A stretch of DNA of 64,000 bases from JADCRZ01 sp037718865 (lineage in GTDB: Bacteria; Bacteroidota; Bacteroidia; Chitinophagales; Chitinophagaceae). Both the position numbers and the translations under genes were made by a program. Under the pieces are notes generated by a model. That model made no database searches. It worked only from the letters and a program-made list of their open reading frames with translations, and was not told where the DNA came from. The stretch is from contig JBBJMP010000002.1 in NCBI GenBank assembly GCA_037718865.1, positions 434,001-498,000 of the forward strand. Reading direction: 5' to 3'. Position 1 is the first letter of the stretch. Every line of letters starts with the position of its first letter. Below are positions 25,888 through 34,397 of this stretch, one piece after another.

Positions 25888-27066
25888 TTGAAAATATTAT
25901 TTATCCATAATCGTTATAAACAGGCCGGTGGTGAAGATGTAGCCCTGGAAGCGGAATCAAACTTATTGAAGCAAAGAAATCATGACGTTAAGGAACTGCT
26001 TTTTGACAATACCGGTATCACCCACCAATCATTTCCGTTTTTGCAAGGAATTAACTCCCTATACAATTCTTCATCCAGGAAACTTGTCCTCGCAGCCATC
26101 GACTCTTTTAAGCCGGATGTCATCCATATTCATAACCTTTTCTTTCTGGCCTCACCGTCCGTACTGTACGCTGCAAACAGCAGAAATATTCCGGTAGTTT
26201 TCACCCTGCATAATTACCGGCTTATCTGTTGTAACGCCTTGCTACTAAGAAATAATGTTATTTGTGAATTGTGTGTTAATAAAATACTTCCATATGATGG
26301 AATAAAGTACAAATGTTACAGGTCTTCTCAGCTGCAAAGTGCATTGGTTACAGCCATAACAGGCCTGCATAAATTAACAGGAACCTGGACAGGTAAGGTT
26401 CATACTTATATAACGCTGACAGCATTCGCAAGGTCAAGATTTATACATTCTTCGCTTACGGTTCCGGAGTCAGGATTTATTGTCAAGCCCAATTTCGTCG
26501 AAGATCATGGTATAGGCAAATTTCCCCGGAAGGGATATTTTTTATTTGTTGGCAGGCTCTCACCTGAAAAAGGGGTACCGTTATTGTTAGAATCTTTTGC
26601 CCGGATGCGTGACAAAACGTTATTTATTATAGGGGACGGACCAGAAAAGCCCGGGTTAGTGAGTAAATATTCCAGGTATACCAACATCTCTTTTCTGGGC
26701 CATTTATCGAAAGACAGGGTGATAAATATGCTGAAAGAAGCACAGGCTTTATTATTTCCTTCTATATGGTATGAAGGTTTGCCCTTCACTATATTGGAAG
26801 CGTTTTCCACTGCGACGCCGGTCATCGCTTCAAACCTTGGAGCTATGGCCGAAATAGTACAGGATGGCTATAACGGTTTTCATTTTGAAGCAGGTAACGT
26901 GCATGACCTTGCCGGCTGCATACAAAAATTCTGTCAATGGGAGGGTAAAGAACAAATGCATCAGCATGCCAGGACATCTTTCGAAGAAAAATATCATCCG
27001 GACATTCATTACAATGCCATCATGGCGATATATCAAAAAGCTATTAACGATAGTCATCATGCATGA
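25888..27066 (+). CDS. Glycosyltransferase family 4
   Basis: A GT-B fold retaining glycosyltransferase of about 392 aa. I take TTG at 25888 as the start because it gives MKILFIHNRYKQAGGEDVAL, the usual opening of this subfamily; another TTG lies at 25867 and there is no ATG nearby. The N-domain has VFTLHNYRLIC and the C-domain has FLFVGRLSPEKGVPLLLESF, IIGDGPEK and the donor-site block LLFPSIWYEGLPFTILEAFS with the E-x7-E pattern. It adds one sugar to the repeat unit in the cytoplasm. Its end overlaps the WecG/TagA gene by 8 bp. Confidence 0.93.
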   Translation: MKILFIHNRYKQAGGEDVALEAESNLLKQRNHDVKELLFDNTGITHQSFPFLQGINSLYNSSSRKLVLAAIDSFKPDVIHIHNLFFLASPSVLYAANSRNIPVVFTLHNYRLICCNALLLRNNVICELCVNKILPYDGIKYKCYRSSQLQSALVTAITGLHKLTGTWTGKVHTYITLTAFARSRFIHSSLTVPESGFIVKPNFVEDHGIGKFPRKGYFLFVGRLSPEKGVPLLLESFARMRDKTLFIIGDGPEKPGLVSKYSRYTNISFLGHLSKDRVINMLKEAQALLFPSIWYEGLPFTILEAFSTATPVIASNLGAMAEIVQDGYNGFHFEAGNVHDLAGCIQKFCQWEGKEQMHQHARTSFEEKYHPDIHYNAIMAIYQKAINDSHHA

Positions 27067-27823
27067 ACGGTTAAACATTTTTGGCCTTAATATCCATCAT
27101 ATCCGTTTCAGGGATGCCATTACACAGGTGATGGAACTGGGTTTTAATCAAACCCCTTCTTTTGTCTGTTTTGCAAATGTGCACATGACCATTGAAGCTT
27201 ACAAAGACCCGGGTTTTGCTAAAAAAGTAAATAAGGCAACGCTGGTACTCGCTGATGGTAATCCCCTCATTAGTGCCTTCCGGCTTCTATATCATAAAAA
27301 GCAGGAACGTATAGCGGGAATGGACTTCCTTCCCGGTTTACTTGACGCTATTAACCAAGGGCATTTTAGAATATTTCTGTACGGATCAAGCAAAGAAGTG
27401 CTGGATGCGCTGCAGAAAAAAATTACTAAAAAGTATGCAGCAGTTGAAATTGCTGGTGCCATTTCACCGCCCTTCAGGCCTTTATCTCCTGAGGAACTCC
27501 AGCACGTAACCGATCAGATAAATGAGTCAGGCGCCCACATTGTGTTTGTTTCGTTAGGATGTCCGAAACAGGAAAATTGGATGTTTGCCAATCATCAAAA
27601 AATTAATGCTGTTTTGCTCGGCGTAGGCGGTGCTTTCAGGGTAACCGCCGGCTTACAGAAACGGGCGCCTGTTTGGATGCAAAAAATAAGCATGGAATGG
27701 TCTTACCGGCTGATCCAGGAACCAGGAAGATTATTTAAGCGCTACCTTGTTACAAATTCCATTTTTGTATGGTTGCTTAATAAAGCAGTGGTAAAAAAAA
27801 TCTGGTATGGGTTTGCAAAATAA
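27059..27823 (+). CDS. WecG/TagA/CpsF family glycosyltransferase
   Basis: A 254-aa GT26-type enzyme. The ATG at 27059 gives MHERLNIFGLNIHHIRFRDA, the normal start of the family; the longer frame upstream lies inside the GT4 gene and is discarded. Family motifs are TPSFVCFANVHMTIEAYKDP, VLADGNPLI, ERIAGMDFLPGLLDA, RIFLYGSSKEV, VFVSLGCPKQENWM and the C-terminal APVWMQKISMEWSYRL with the RLIQEPGRLFKRY basic tail. It usually adds the second sugar (ManNAc-type) to the lipid-linked primer, so it likely acts right after the initiating sugar transferase. It overlaps both neighbours. Confidence 0.95.
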   Translation: MHERLNIFGLNIHHIRFRDAITQVMELGFNQTPSFVCFANVHMTIEAYKDPGFAKKVNKATLVLADGNPLISAFRLLYHKKQERIAGMDFLPGLLDAINQGHFRIFLYGSSKEVLDALQKKITKKYAAVEIAGAISPPFRPLSPEELQHVTDQINESGAHIVFVSLGCPKQENWMFANHQKINAVLLGVGGAFRVTAGLQKRAPVWMQKISMEWSYRLIQEPGRLFKRYLVTNSIFVWLLNKAVVKKIWYGFAK

Positions 27824-29075
27824 GCAGGGATTTGGCTGGTTAGGAAATGAAGAATTGATATATAGCATGCTGGGTTCGGGCATTGTCGCCAGTCTGATAT
27901 TCTGGCCGCTGCTGAATTCAATGATCTGTATTGGCATGGCCGGCTATTGGTTAGCCTTTTCGAAAAAAAAATTTTCTTATTCCTTTTATAAGAGCAAGTG
28001 GGTCGTCCTTTTCATTTCCCTGTACCTGGCAGCGGTGACCGGCATGTTCTATTCGGAAGACAGGTCTGAGGCATTCTTCCGGTTACAGCAAAAGATACCC
28101 TTCTTATTGTTTCCCCTGGTTTTTGGAACTGCTGATGTGGCAACACCAGTTTTGGTAAGGCGCAGCCTTACCATATTTACCTGGTCTACGTTTTTGGGTT
28201 GCCTTTACTGCCTCCTTTACGCGACATACATTTACTTTACGAAGGGCTCTTCCGTCGGGTTATACGGCTATGGTTTAGTGGTACTAAAAGATATGCCCCC
28301 CTTTATGCTGGGACTTTTCTGTCTTTTTTCGATATTGTTTTTAATGGATTCTTTTTATGAAGACAGGCAAAAGGGCTCACCCATACATATAGTGAATTTG
28401 AGCATGCTGATTTTTTTATCCCTTTTCCTTTTGCTGCTTAGCAACCGGAGCATGCTGATTTTTTTCATAGGAACGGTGATGTATTATTGCTTCAGGCTCA
28501 TTCGTTCGATAAGAGGCCGCGCCTTGCTGTTGACTTCGCTGATTGCCATTTTTACAGCGGCATTGTTCCTTAATCCTTCTCTTCACAGGCAATGGAACGA
28601 GATGTTTGACTTTTCTGATAAAAACACTATTACCCTGGATGCTGATGAGTCGTTGGGACGCTCCTGGGGAGGAAAGACCCTGCGTGTTGCTATCTGGAAA
28701 TGCAGCATGGATATTATAAAATCAAATTGGTTAACCGGAGTTGGTACGGGTGATACGCAGTCTGCATTGCAGCAAGCTTATGAAAACAGGAAATTTTATT
28801 TCGCCTCCAGGCACAACAGATACAATGCGCATAATCAATACATTCAGGAAACGCTGGCGCATGGGATCATAGGTTTATTCATTCTAACTTCCTGCATCTG
28901 TTTCCCCTTGGTCAAACTATATTCAGACAAAGAAAACCGGTTATATACCCTTTTTCTGTGTTGCTTTGCATTTATTTGCATCACCGAATCTTTGCTGGAG
29001 TTAAACAAAGGCATTATCTGGTACTCTTATTTCAATTGCATTCTTTTATTTAAGAATCCGGGTACAAAAAAGTAA
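27807..29075 (+). CDS. O-antigen ligase / polymerase (Wzy_C) family protein
   Basis: A 422-aa protein with about ten hydrophobic segments and the Wzy_C periplasmic loop: GRSWGGKTLRVAIWKCSMDI, WLTGVGTGDTQSALQQAY, then the HNRYNAHNQYIQETLAHGI block with conserved His, followed by two more helices. This matches WaaL-type ligases better than the protein encoded at 24711 does. The two may act as polymerase and ligase of the same glycan; which does which is inference. The gene overlaps the WecG/TagA gene by 17 bp. Confidence 0.88.
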   Translation: MGLQNKQGFGWLGNEELIYSMLGSGIVASLIFWPLLNSMICIGMAGYWLAFSKKKFSYSFYKSKWVVLFISLYLAAVTGMFYSEDRSEAFFRLQQKIPFLLFPLVFGTADVATPVLVRRSLTIFTWSTFLGCLYCLLYATYIYFTKGSSVGLYGYGLVVLKDMPPFMLGLFCLFSILFLMDSFYEDRQKGSPIHIVNLSMLIFLSLFLLLLSNRSMLIFFIGTVMYYCFRLIRSIRGRALLLTSLIAIFTAALFLNPSLHRQWNEMFDFSDKNTITLDADESLGRSWGGKTLRVAIWKCSMDIIKSNWLTGVGTGDTQSALQQAYENRKFYFASRHNRYNAHNQYIQETLAHGIIGLFILTSCICFPLVKLYSDKENRLYTLFLCCFAFICITESLLELNKGIIWYSYFNCILLFKNPGTKK

Positions 29076-29083
29076 ACTTGTTC

Positions 29084-29932
29084 ATGGAACAGAATAAATC
29101 ATCGGCTGAAGAAATTGACCTTATCTACTATTTCAACATGCTTAAGCATAACGCCCTTAAATACATAAGGGTGTTGCAAAGAAACAGCAGGTTGTTTTTG
29201 TCCATATTTTTTATCATAGCGCTACTCGGCGTAGCCATGCGTTTTATTGTCCCTAAGAAATATTTTACAGATGCCCTGATCATCTCTAATAATGTACCGG
29301 CGGACTTTGTGATGGTAAATTATCTTCAAAGCCTTGCCAGCGATAAAAATGCCGGTGCACTGGCAAAGGAGTTAGGTATCCCGCCTAAATCAGCCAAAAG
29401 CGTCACGCACATTTCCGCCATGCGGATGGATTCTGTATTCCGGTTTTCGGAAAAAGACCCCAAGGGTTCTATAATCAAGATAAACCTCGTAATAAGAGAC
29501 ATTGACTTAATCCAGAAGGTACAGGACGGGATTATGCATTACCTTAAGACGAACGAATATTCTTCCAAAAAACGACTAGCCAAACAAAGAATGCTGGAAT
29601 CCTTAAAAAACGAATTGATCAGGAGAAGCAGAAGCCTCGATAGCTTAAAAGTGACGGAAAGTAACAGTCTTGTTACGCGAAGCACAGAAAATGGCGTTAT
29701 CGTGGAAAAAGCGGTGAACCCTTTAAATATTAACCAGCTGCAACTAGATTATTACAAACAACGGCTTGAGATCGAAGAAGAATTGGACATGCTTAAAAAC
29801 ATTGAGATCGTGCAACCCTTTCTTAAAAACGAAATGTACAGCTATCCAAGTTACAGGCTGATATTTGCTTACTTTTTACTTGGCGCATTGATCCTGGCTT
29901 TAGTACTGACACCTTTGATGGGGAAAAAATAA
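29084..29932 (+). CDS. Wzz-like chain length determinant protein (no kinase domain)
   Basis: A 282-aa inner-membrane protein with a transmembrane helix near residues 40-60 (LFLSIFFIIALLGVAMRFIV), a mainly helical periplasmic domain (SKKRLAKQRMLESLKNELIR, coiled-coil-like) and a second transmembrane helix at the C-terminus (LIFAYFLLGALILALVL). That is the Wzz/PCP-1 layout. It should set chain length together with the Wzy-type protein encoded just upstream (8 bp apart). ATG 29084 is preferred over TTG 29078. No tyrosine kinase domain and no Wza outer-membrane exporter are in the window. Confidence 0.8.
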   Translation: MEQNKSSAEEIDLIYYFNMLKHNALKYIRVLQRNSRLFLSIFFIIALLGVAMRFIVPKKYFTDALIISNNVPADFVMVNYLQSLASDKNAGALAKELGIPPKSAKSVTHISAMRMDSVFRFSEKDPKGSIIKINLVIRDIDLIQKVQDGIMHYLKTNEYSSKKRLAKQRMLESLKNELIRRSRSLDSLKVTESNSLVTRSTENGVIVEKAVNPLNINQLQLDYYKQRLEIEEELDMLKNIEIVQPFLKNEMYSYPSYRLIFAYFLLGALILALVLTPLMGKK

Positions 29933-30086
29933 CTGACGGGCACGTATCTGTTGAGGTTACCTTTTGAGATCCGGCTCCTTGTTCCTCTTACTTCTCTTGC
30001 ATCGCGCTCCAGCGTTCTGACGGTGGCATAGTTTTTTTACCGTTAGATCAGCAAATTAAATCTTTAAAAACCTAAAATTTACATTT

Positions 30087-30428
30087 ATGCCAGCAATTGA
30101 CAGGGGTATTGGTAGTGAAGGCCTCGAACAGGGAGGACCAAGTCTGGGAAACGATTATAACAGAAAGGATCTTGGAATGCGCGATGCAGGGGACGCATTA
30201 ACAACTCCAAACACGGCCGGATTAGGAGAGAAAAGTGATGATCAGGATACGTTGAATATGGACAGTGAGAGCAGCAGAAATCTAAGCAGCGAAGTGGTGG
30301 AGGATGACGATGACCTGGAAGATATTGATCTGGACGATGACGACCTTGAAGACGATGATGATGATCTATTGAATCTTGATGATGATGATGATGAGGTTGA
30401 AGATGAAACAGGGAAGGGCCAATTATAA
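30087..30428 (+). CDS. Small acidic protein with Asp-rich C-terminus
   Basis: A 113-aa protein of unknown function. Residues 1-65 are polar (AIDRGIGSEGLEQGGPSLGN), and residues ~70-105 are almost only Asp and Glu broken by regular Leu/Ile residues (DLEDIDLDDDDLEDDDDD). There is no signal peptide. Such a tail could bind divalent cations or basic proteins; this is inference from composition. It has its own ATG after an A/T-rich leader and a convergent hairpin terminator downstream, which supports a real gene. The opposite-strand open frame is only the mirror of the Asp codons. Confidence 0.65.
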   Translation: MPAIDRGIGSEGLEQGGPSLGNDYNRKDLGMRDAGDALTTPNTAGLGEKSDDQDTLNMDSESSRNLSSEVVEDDDDLEDIDLDDDDLEDDDDDLLNLDDDDDEVEDETGKGQL

Positions 30429-30514
30429 CAGGCCGGGAGATAAACAATTCGGGAGATGATTGATTAGTACAGATTAGAAATGTAATAAGCGAACGCGGTT
30501 CCTTCCCTCAACAC

Positions 30515-30541
30515 AAAAGCAATTCTTAATGAATTGCTTTT
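30515..30541. terminator. Bidirectional hairpin terminator
   Basis: AAAAGCAATTC (30515-30525) pairs with GAATTGCTTTT (30531-30541) around a TTAAT loop. The 11-bp stem has T-rich flanks on both strands. It lies between the plus-strand Asp-rich gene and the minus-strand gene ending at 30601, so it can end both transcripts. Confidence 0.75.
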
Positions 30542-30600
30542 GCTTTTACGAATTAGCGGCATTTCCTTCAGATTTTTACTCCGGTTCACCATTCTCCAAC

Positions 30601-30864
30601 CTAATCGCCCAGGCTTGTTTTACGGTTTATTTCATTAATTCTTTCTTCATCATCGAGCTTTGGCTGTTTTTCCTCTTCACTCAGGGGAACAATCTCGGGC
30701 GTTACCAGGTCTTTATTTGGCATAATAGTGTTTTCCGGTAATGCAGTTTTTGGTTGCTCCGGGGCTGGAGATTGGGAATCTGTTGAGGTGATATTTTCAC
30801 GGTCAAACTGGATATCATCATCTTTACTGGAAATAGATTCTGATTGATCTTTTTGTACTTGCAT
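30601..30864 (-). CDS. Hypothetical hydrophilic protein, 87 aa
   Basis: An 87-residue protein rich in Ser, Pro, Glu, Asp and Lys (PAPEQPKTALPENTIMPNKD, LSEEEKQPKLDDEERINE), with no signal peptide, membrane segment or recognisable domain; it looks intrinsically disordered. It is followed by the hairpin at 30515-30541, which fits a true transcription unit, and resembles in style the small hydrophilic gene at 35736-35975. Function unknown; it could be a stress-related small protein, but nothing in the sequence proves this. Confidence 0.5.
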   Translation of the reverse strand: MQVQKDQSESISSKDDDIQFDRENITSTDSQSPAPEQPKTALPENTIMPNKDLVTPEIVPLSEEEKQPKLDDEERINEINRKTSLGD

Positions 30865-30990
30865 ATTCTGTGTTTTAGAAGTAATAAATCACCATTACAG
30901 GCGTAAATAGCATACCAAAAAATCTTAAGGATGAAGTTTCGGTACAAATAAATAAATGTAGATATTATTCTACGGGAAACCTGAACTAAT

Positions 30991-31173
30991 CTAAGCAATC
31001 TGCAATTCTGTTGATTTACAGTTGGGGCATTGTAATAAATAAAAGTTACTAATCGCAAACATGGAGAGCAGGCTTAACCGGTTAATATCCAAATCATGAG
31101 CTTCTACTTTTTTCGTTTGCAGGGTAATCTGGCAGGTCTCGCAAATAATGACTTCTGTTTCTTTAGTTTTCAT
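30991..31173 (-). CDS. Small zinc-ribbon-like protein, 60 aa
   Basis: A 60-aa protein with two CxxC pairs, ICETC near residue 10-14 and CPNC near residue 49-52, spaced like a treble-clef zinc ribbon with a helical insert between (EAHDLDINRLSLLSMFAI). An AAAGG element lies upstream of the ATG on the minus strand. The regular Cys pairs make a coding origin likely. The role is unknown; such proteins often bind nucleic acid or act as partners of larger enzymes. Confidence 0.5.
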   Translation of the reverse strand: MKTKETEVIICETCQITLQTKKVEAHDLDINRLSLLSMFAISNFYLLQCPNCKSTELQIA

Positions 31174-31284
31174 ATGTTATTACCTTTAAATATAACTATA
31201 AGACGTTACATTCAAATCAGGGTAAATAACCAGATTGTTAATATATTCAAAACAGATATGTGTCGGGTGTATTGAGAGGTTTTG

Positions 31285-32619
31285 TTATAATTTTATCGGC
31301 TGCATCCTTGGCACCAGGAGATGCATAATTCCCCAGGCAATCAGGTAAGCACTGCCGCAAATGAAAAACATAATATAATAGCCGGTTTCTAGACTGCCTA
31401 TGGATTTATAGTGATCGAATAAGAGCCCGGCGGCTTTAGCGATCATCATTCCCCCCAGTGCGCCAGCCATGCCACCGATGCCGGTTATTGAGCCTACGGT
31501 CTTCTTGGGAAACATATCAGAAACGGTAGTAAAGATATTGGCTGACCAGGCCTGATGGGCCGATGTTGCCAGGCCAATCATCACAACGGCAAGCCACATA
31601 TTGACCTGTCCCAAAAGTTGAGCAAAAACTACAGGAATAACGCAAAACGCATAGATCAGCATAGAGGTTTTTCTTGCCTTGAAGACCGGCCATCCCTTTT
31701 TTATAAAGAAAAGCGGCAACCATCCACCAAAGATGCTGCCGAAGGAAGACATGGTGTATACAAGCGCAACGGGCCAGGCTACTGCTGTTCCCTCAAGTCC
31801 GTATTGTGCTTTAAGAAAAGCAGGCAGCCAGAAAAGGTAAAACCACCATACGGGATCGGTTAAAAATTTTCCCAGCACAAAGGCCCAGGTTTGCCTGAAA
31901 GCCAGCAACCTGAACCAGGGTATATTAGGGCCCTGGTCGGTATCATATGGTTGTACTTCATCCTTATCGCTGTGAATATAATCAAATTCAGCCTTGCTTA
32001 GTCGTTTCTGTCTGGCAGGAATCTCATATAACCAAAACCAGAAAATGAGCCAGACAAAACCAAAAGCGCCCGTAATGATAAAGGCCCATTGCCAGCCCAT
32101 GGAAACGGCGATAAAGGGCACGGTAAGTGGAGCTATTATGGCTCCTATATTGGTTCCTGAATTAAAGATACCCGTTGCCAGGGCCCTTTCTTTCTTGGGA
32201 AACCACTCAGCAACTGTTTTAATGGCTGCGGGAAAGTTTCCTGCCTCGGTAATACCCAAAGCAGCTCTGGCCAATTTAAATCCAAATGTGGTTGTTACCA
32301 GGGCATGGGCCATCGCAGCAATGCTCCACAAAAAGGTGGCAAGGGCATAACCCAGTTTGGTTCCAATCTTATCGATAAAGCGGCCAATGCCCAGCATCCC
32401 CAAAGCATAAGCCGTCTGGAACCAGATTACAATGTTTGCATAATCTGACTCGGACCATTTAAATTCCACTTCCAGTACGTCCTTTAAAAGAGCGATCACC
32501 TGCCTGTCAAGATAGTTGACCGTTGTGGCAAAAAACAATAAGGATACGATTACCCAACGGTATTTTGGTATCTTCTCATCACCTGTGGCTAAAGATCCGG
32601 CGGCTAATGTATTACTCAT
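31285..32619 (-). CDS. MFS transporter, hexuronate (ExuT-like) family
   Basis: A 444-aa major facilitator with 12 membrane segments. I start at the ATG at 32617-32619 (MSNTLAAGS), since the 13 residues further upstream do not fit. Family features are RWVIVSLLFFATTVNYLDRQ in helix 1, GRFIDKIGTKLGYA between helices 2 and 3, and RAALGITEAGNFPAAIKTVA with EWFPKKERALATGIFNSG, as in anion:cation symporters for hexuronates and galactonate. It would bring in glucuronate or galacturonate by proton symport. It is the last gene of the uronate set, 26 bp after eda. Confidence 0.92.
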   Translation of the reverse strand: MSNTLAAGSLATGDEKIPKYRWVIVSLLFFATTVNYLDRQVIALLKDVLEVEFKWSESDYANIVIWFQTAYALGMLGIGRFIDKIGTKLGYALATFLWSIAAMAHALVTTTFGFKLARAALGITEAGNFPAAIKTVAEWFPKKERALATGIFNSGTNIGAIIAPLTVPFIAVSMGWQWAFIITGAFGFVWLIFWFWLYEIPARQKRLSKAEFDYIHSDKDEVQPYDTDQGPNIPWFRLLAFRQTWAFVLGKFLTDPVWWFYLFWLPAFLKAQYGLEGTAVAWPVALVYTMSSFGSIFGGWLPLFFIKKGWPVFKARKTSMLIYAFCVIPVVFAQLLGQVNMWLAVVMIGLATSAHQAWSANIFTTVSDMFPKKTVGSITGIGGMAGALGGMMIAKAAGLLFDHYKSIGSLETGYYIMFFICGSAYLIAWGIMHLLVPRMQPIKL

Positions 32620-32645
32620 ATGGCAACAGTTAAATAATTGCAGTG

Positions 32646-33311
32646 TCAGGAAACACAAGATAAAATTACTTGTCTTGCATTTCTTATTTTTTCCCTTAAT
32701 TCATCCCACCTTTTATTCTGAACAAGGTCCTTTTCAAGCAGCTCGCTGCCCATGCCTACGCATAAGACCCCGGCATCAAACCATTCTTTCAACACCTGCC
32801 TTTCTGCGCGAATGCCACCGGTCGGCATAAGAAAGACATCCGGAAAAACGGCTTTCAACGCTTTAATAAAGGAAGGACCCACCAGGCTGGCTGGAAAAAT
32901 CTTAACAACGGAAGCTCCATGGGATGATGCCTGAAAAACTTCCGTGGGCGTTATGCATCCCGGCATCCAGGGTATGTTGTTTTCCCTGCAAACATCTCCT
33001 ACTTCAGGATTGATCAGGGGACTTACGACGAAAGCTGGTCTGAGTTTGACGAACTGTTCGGCCTCCTGGGCTGTTTTTATAGTGCCTATACCCAAAAAAT
33101 TTCCCGGATAGGAACTTTGGGCAAGGTCTTGCAAATGCTCAAAATTCCGGGCGGCCATCGCTCCCCGGTTTGTATATTCGAACAGTTCGATACCTTCTTC
33201 AAAGCAAATAGACATCACGGCCGCGCTGATTTCCAGGTTCTCGTGGTAAAAAACAGGTACGAGTAAACTTCTGCGTAAGGCGTCCCTGATAATAGTTTGG
33301 TCTGTATTCAT
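32646..33311 (-). CDS. eda: 2-dehydro-3-deoxyphosphogluconate (KDPG/KHG) aldolase
   Basis: A 221-aa class I aldolase that splits KDPG to pyruvate and glyceraldehyde 3-phosphate. The Schiff-base lysine lies in VVKIFPASLVGP (Lys137) and the catalytic glutamate in ELFEYTNRG (Glu45). GIGTIKTAQEAEQFVKL, FVVSPLINPEV, MPGCITPTEV and LMPTGGI complete the TIM barrel. The gene follows kdgK with one base between stop and start, so coupling is strong. It provides the last step of the uronate route encoded here. Confidence 0.96.
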   Translation of the reverse strand: MNTDQTIIRDALRRSLLVPVFYHENLEISAAVMSICFEEGIELFEYTNRGAMAARNFEHLQDLAQSSYPGNFLGIGTIKTAQEAEQFVKLRPAFVVSPLINPEVGDVCRENNIPWMPGCITPTEVFQASSHGASVVKIFPASLVGPSFIKALKAVFPDVFLMPTGGIRAERQVLKEWFDAGVLCVGMGSELLEKDLVQNKRWDELREKIRNARQVILSCVS

Positions 33312-33312
33312 A

Positions 33313-34317
33313 CTAACGTGTAAGCAATTCCTCGATTTTATTTACTGGAGTGGTGTTGGCATCTCCCTTAATATTTAATTTACTCACCGCAGATGCAGCA
33401 GCAAAATTGATCAGTTGCTGGCTGGACATATTTTGCAGCATACCGTATATCAGGCCGGCCATGAAACTATCTCCACTGCCAACACTGTCGACCACTGAAT
33501 CTTTCCGGAAGTTTATAGATTCAAACAAGCCGGAATAATTAGATAAAGTTGCAAAGTAATTCAAATGACCGTTGGGCTCGGTAAAACGAAAAGTGAAGGC
33601 TACCTGCTTACATTGTGGAAATGTTGTCATAATCTTTTCAGCTACCTGTGCAGCCATATCCTTGCAACTTTCTTTATCTCCGCGAATGAGCAGATTCTCA
33701 TCCCAATTAACAGCCAGCATTTCGGAAGCGGCCCAGATGTTACCCATAAGAACATCACAGTATTGTACAAGGTCCGGCATCACTTCGAAGGGAGACTTCC
33801 CGTATTTCCATAACAAACGCCGGTTATTCAGATCAGTAGATATAAAGATATTCTTCTTCCGGGCACTTTCCAGGATTTCTCTGCAGACAATCACAGCGTT
33901 GGCATTTAACGCAGGAGTAATGGCTGTCCAGTGTAACCAGGTAATTCCATCCAGGCATCGGTCCCAATCAATGGTGCCCGGTTGAATTTCACTAAAGGCA
34001 GAATACTTACGATCATATACAACCGATGACGACTGCATGTCGCCGCCTGTTTGCATATAATAAATTCCTATCCTTTCGCCTCCCCAAAGCATCCGGCTGG
34101 TGTCAATACCAAGTTCCTGTACCAGTTTTTCAACATTTTCCGAAAGGACATTTTCGGGTAACCGGCTAATGTAAGCCGTATCAACTCCCCAGGTTGCCAG
34201 GGCGGTGGCTACATTAAGTTCGGCTCCTCCCAGGGAAAATTCAGCCGAGAATATCCTGGGGTTGGGTGTTATGCGAAACAGTAATTCGCCATAGGCTGCA
34301 ACTTTTCCGGGTATCAT
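33313..34317 (-). CDS. kdgK: 2-keto-3-deoxygluconate kinase (PfkB family)
   Basis: A 334-aa PfkB-family sugar kinase. GGAELNVATALATWG near residue 30 is the first signature region, STDLNNRRLLW is typical for KDG kinases, and VVDSVGSGDSFMAGLIYGM near residue 275-293 is the second signature with the catalytic Asp in GSGD (Asp283). It would phosphorylate 2-keto-3-deoxygluconate to KDPG, the substrate of the aldolase encoded one base downstream. The preceding SDR gene is 80 bp upstream; that spacer has a short tandem GACTCCC repeat. Confidence 0.93.
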   Translation of the reverse strand: MIPGKVAAYGELLFRITPNPRIFSAEFSLGGAELNVATALATWGVDTAYISRLPENVLSENVEKLVQELGIDTSRMLWGGERIGIYYMQTGGDMQSSSVVYDRKYSAFSEIQPGTIDWDRCLDGITWLHWTAITPALNANAVIVCREILESARKKNIFISTDLNNRRLLWKYGKSPFEVMPDLVQYCDVLMGNIWAASEMLAVNWDENLLIRGDKESCKDMAAQVAEKIMTTFPQCKQVAFTFRFTEPNGHLNYFATLSNYSGLFESINFRKDSVVDSVGSGDSFMAGLIYGMLQNMSSQQLINFAAASAVSKLNIKGDANTTPVNKIEELLTR

Positions 34318-34360
34318 ATTTAACGAAGATAAGTTTTAGCATAGTTAAAAATATCTTACA

Positions 34361-34393
34361 GACTACAGACTCCCGACTCGAGACTCCCGACTC
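34361..34393. repeat. Short tandem GACTCCCGACTC repeat
   Basis: In the spacer between the SDR and kdgK genes, GACTCCCGACTC occurs twice (34368-34379 and 34382-34393, separated by GA), preceded by GACTACA. No protein is encoded. It may be a copy of a dispersed intergenic repeat of this genome. Confidence 0.45.
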
Positions 34394-34397
34394 TTAT

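Noticed and set aside
26864..27058. N-terminal extension of the WecG/TagA frame
   Set aside because: It overlaps the conserved C-terminus of the GT4 protein, and the family normally begins at MHERLNIFGL.
30085..30447. Minus-strand His/Pro-rich frame of 120 codons
   Set aside because: It is exactly antisense to the Asp-rich gene; GAT/GAC codons read as ATC/GTC or CATCAT in reverse. The plus-strand frame has the better start and terminator.
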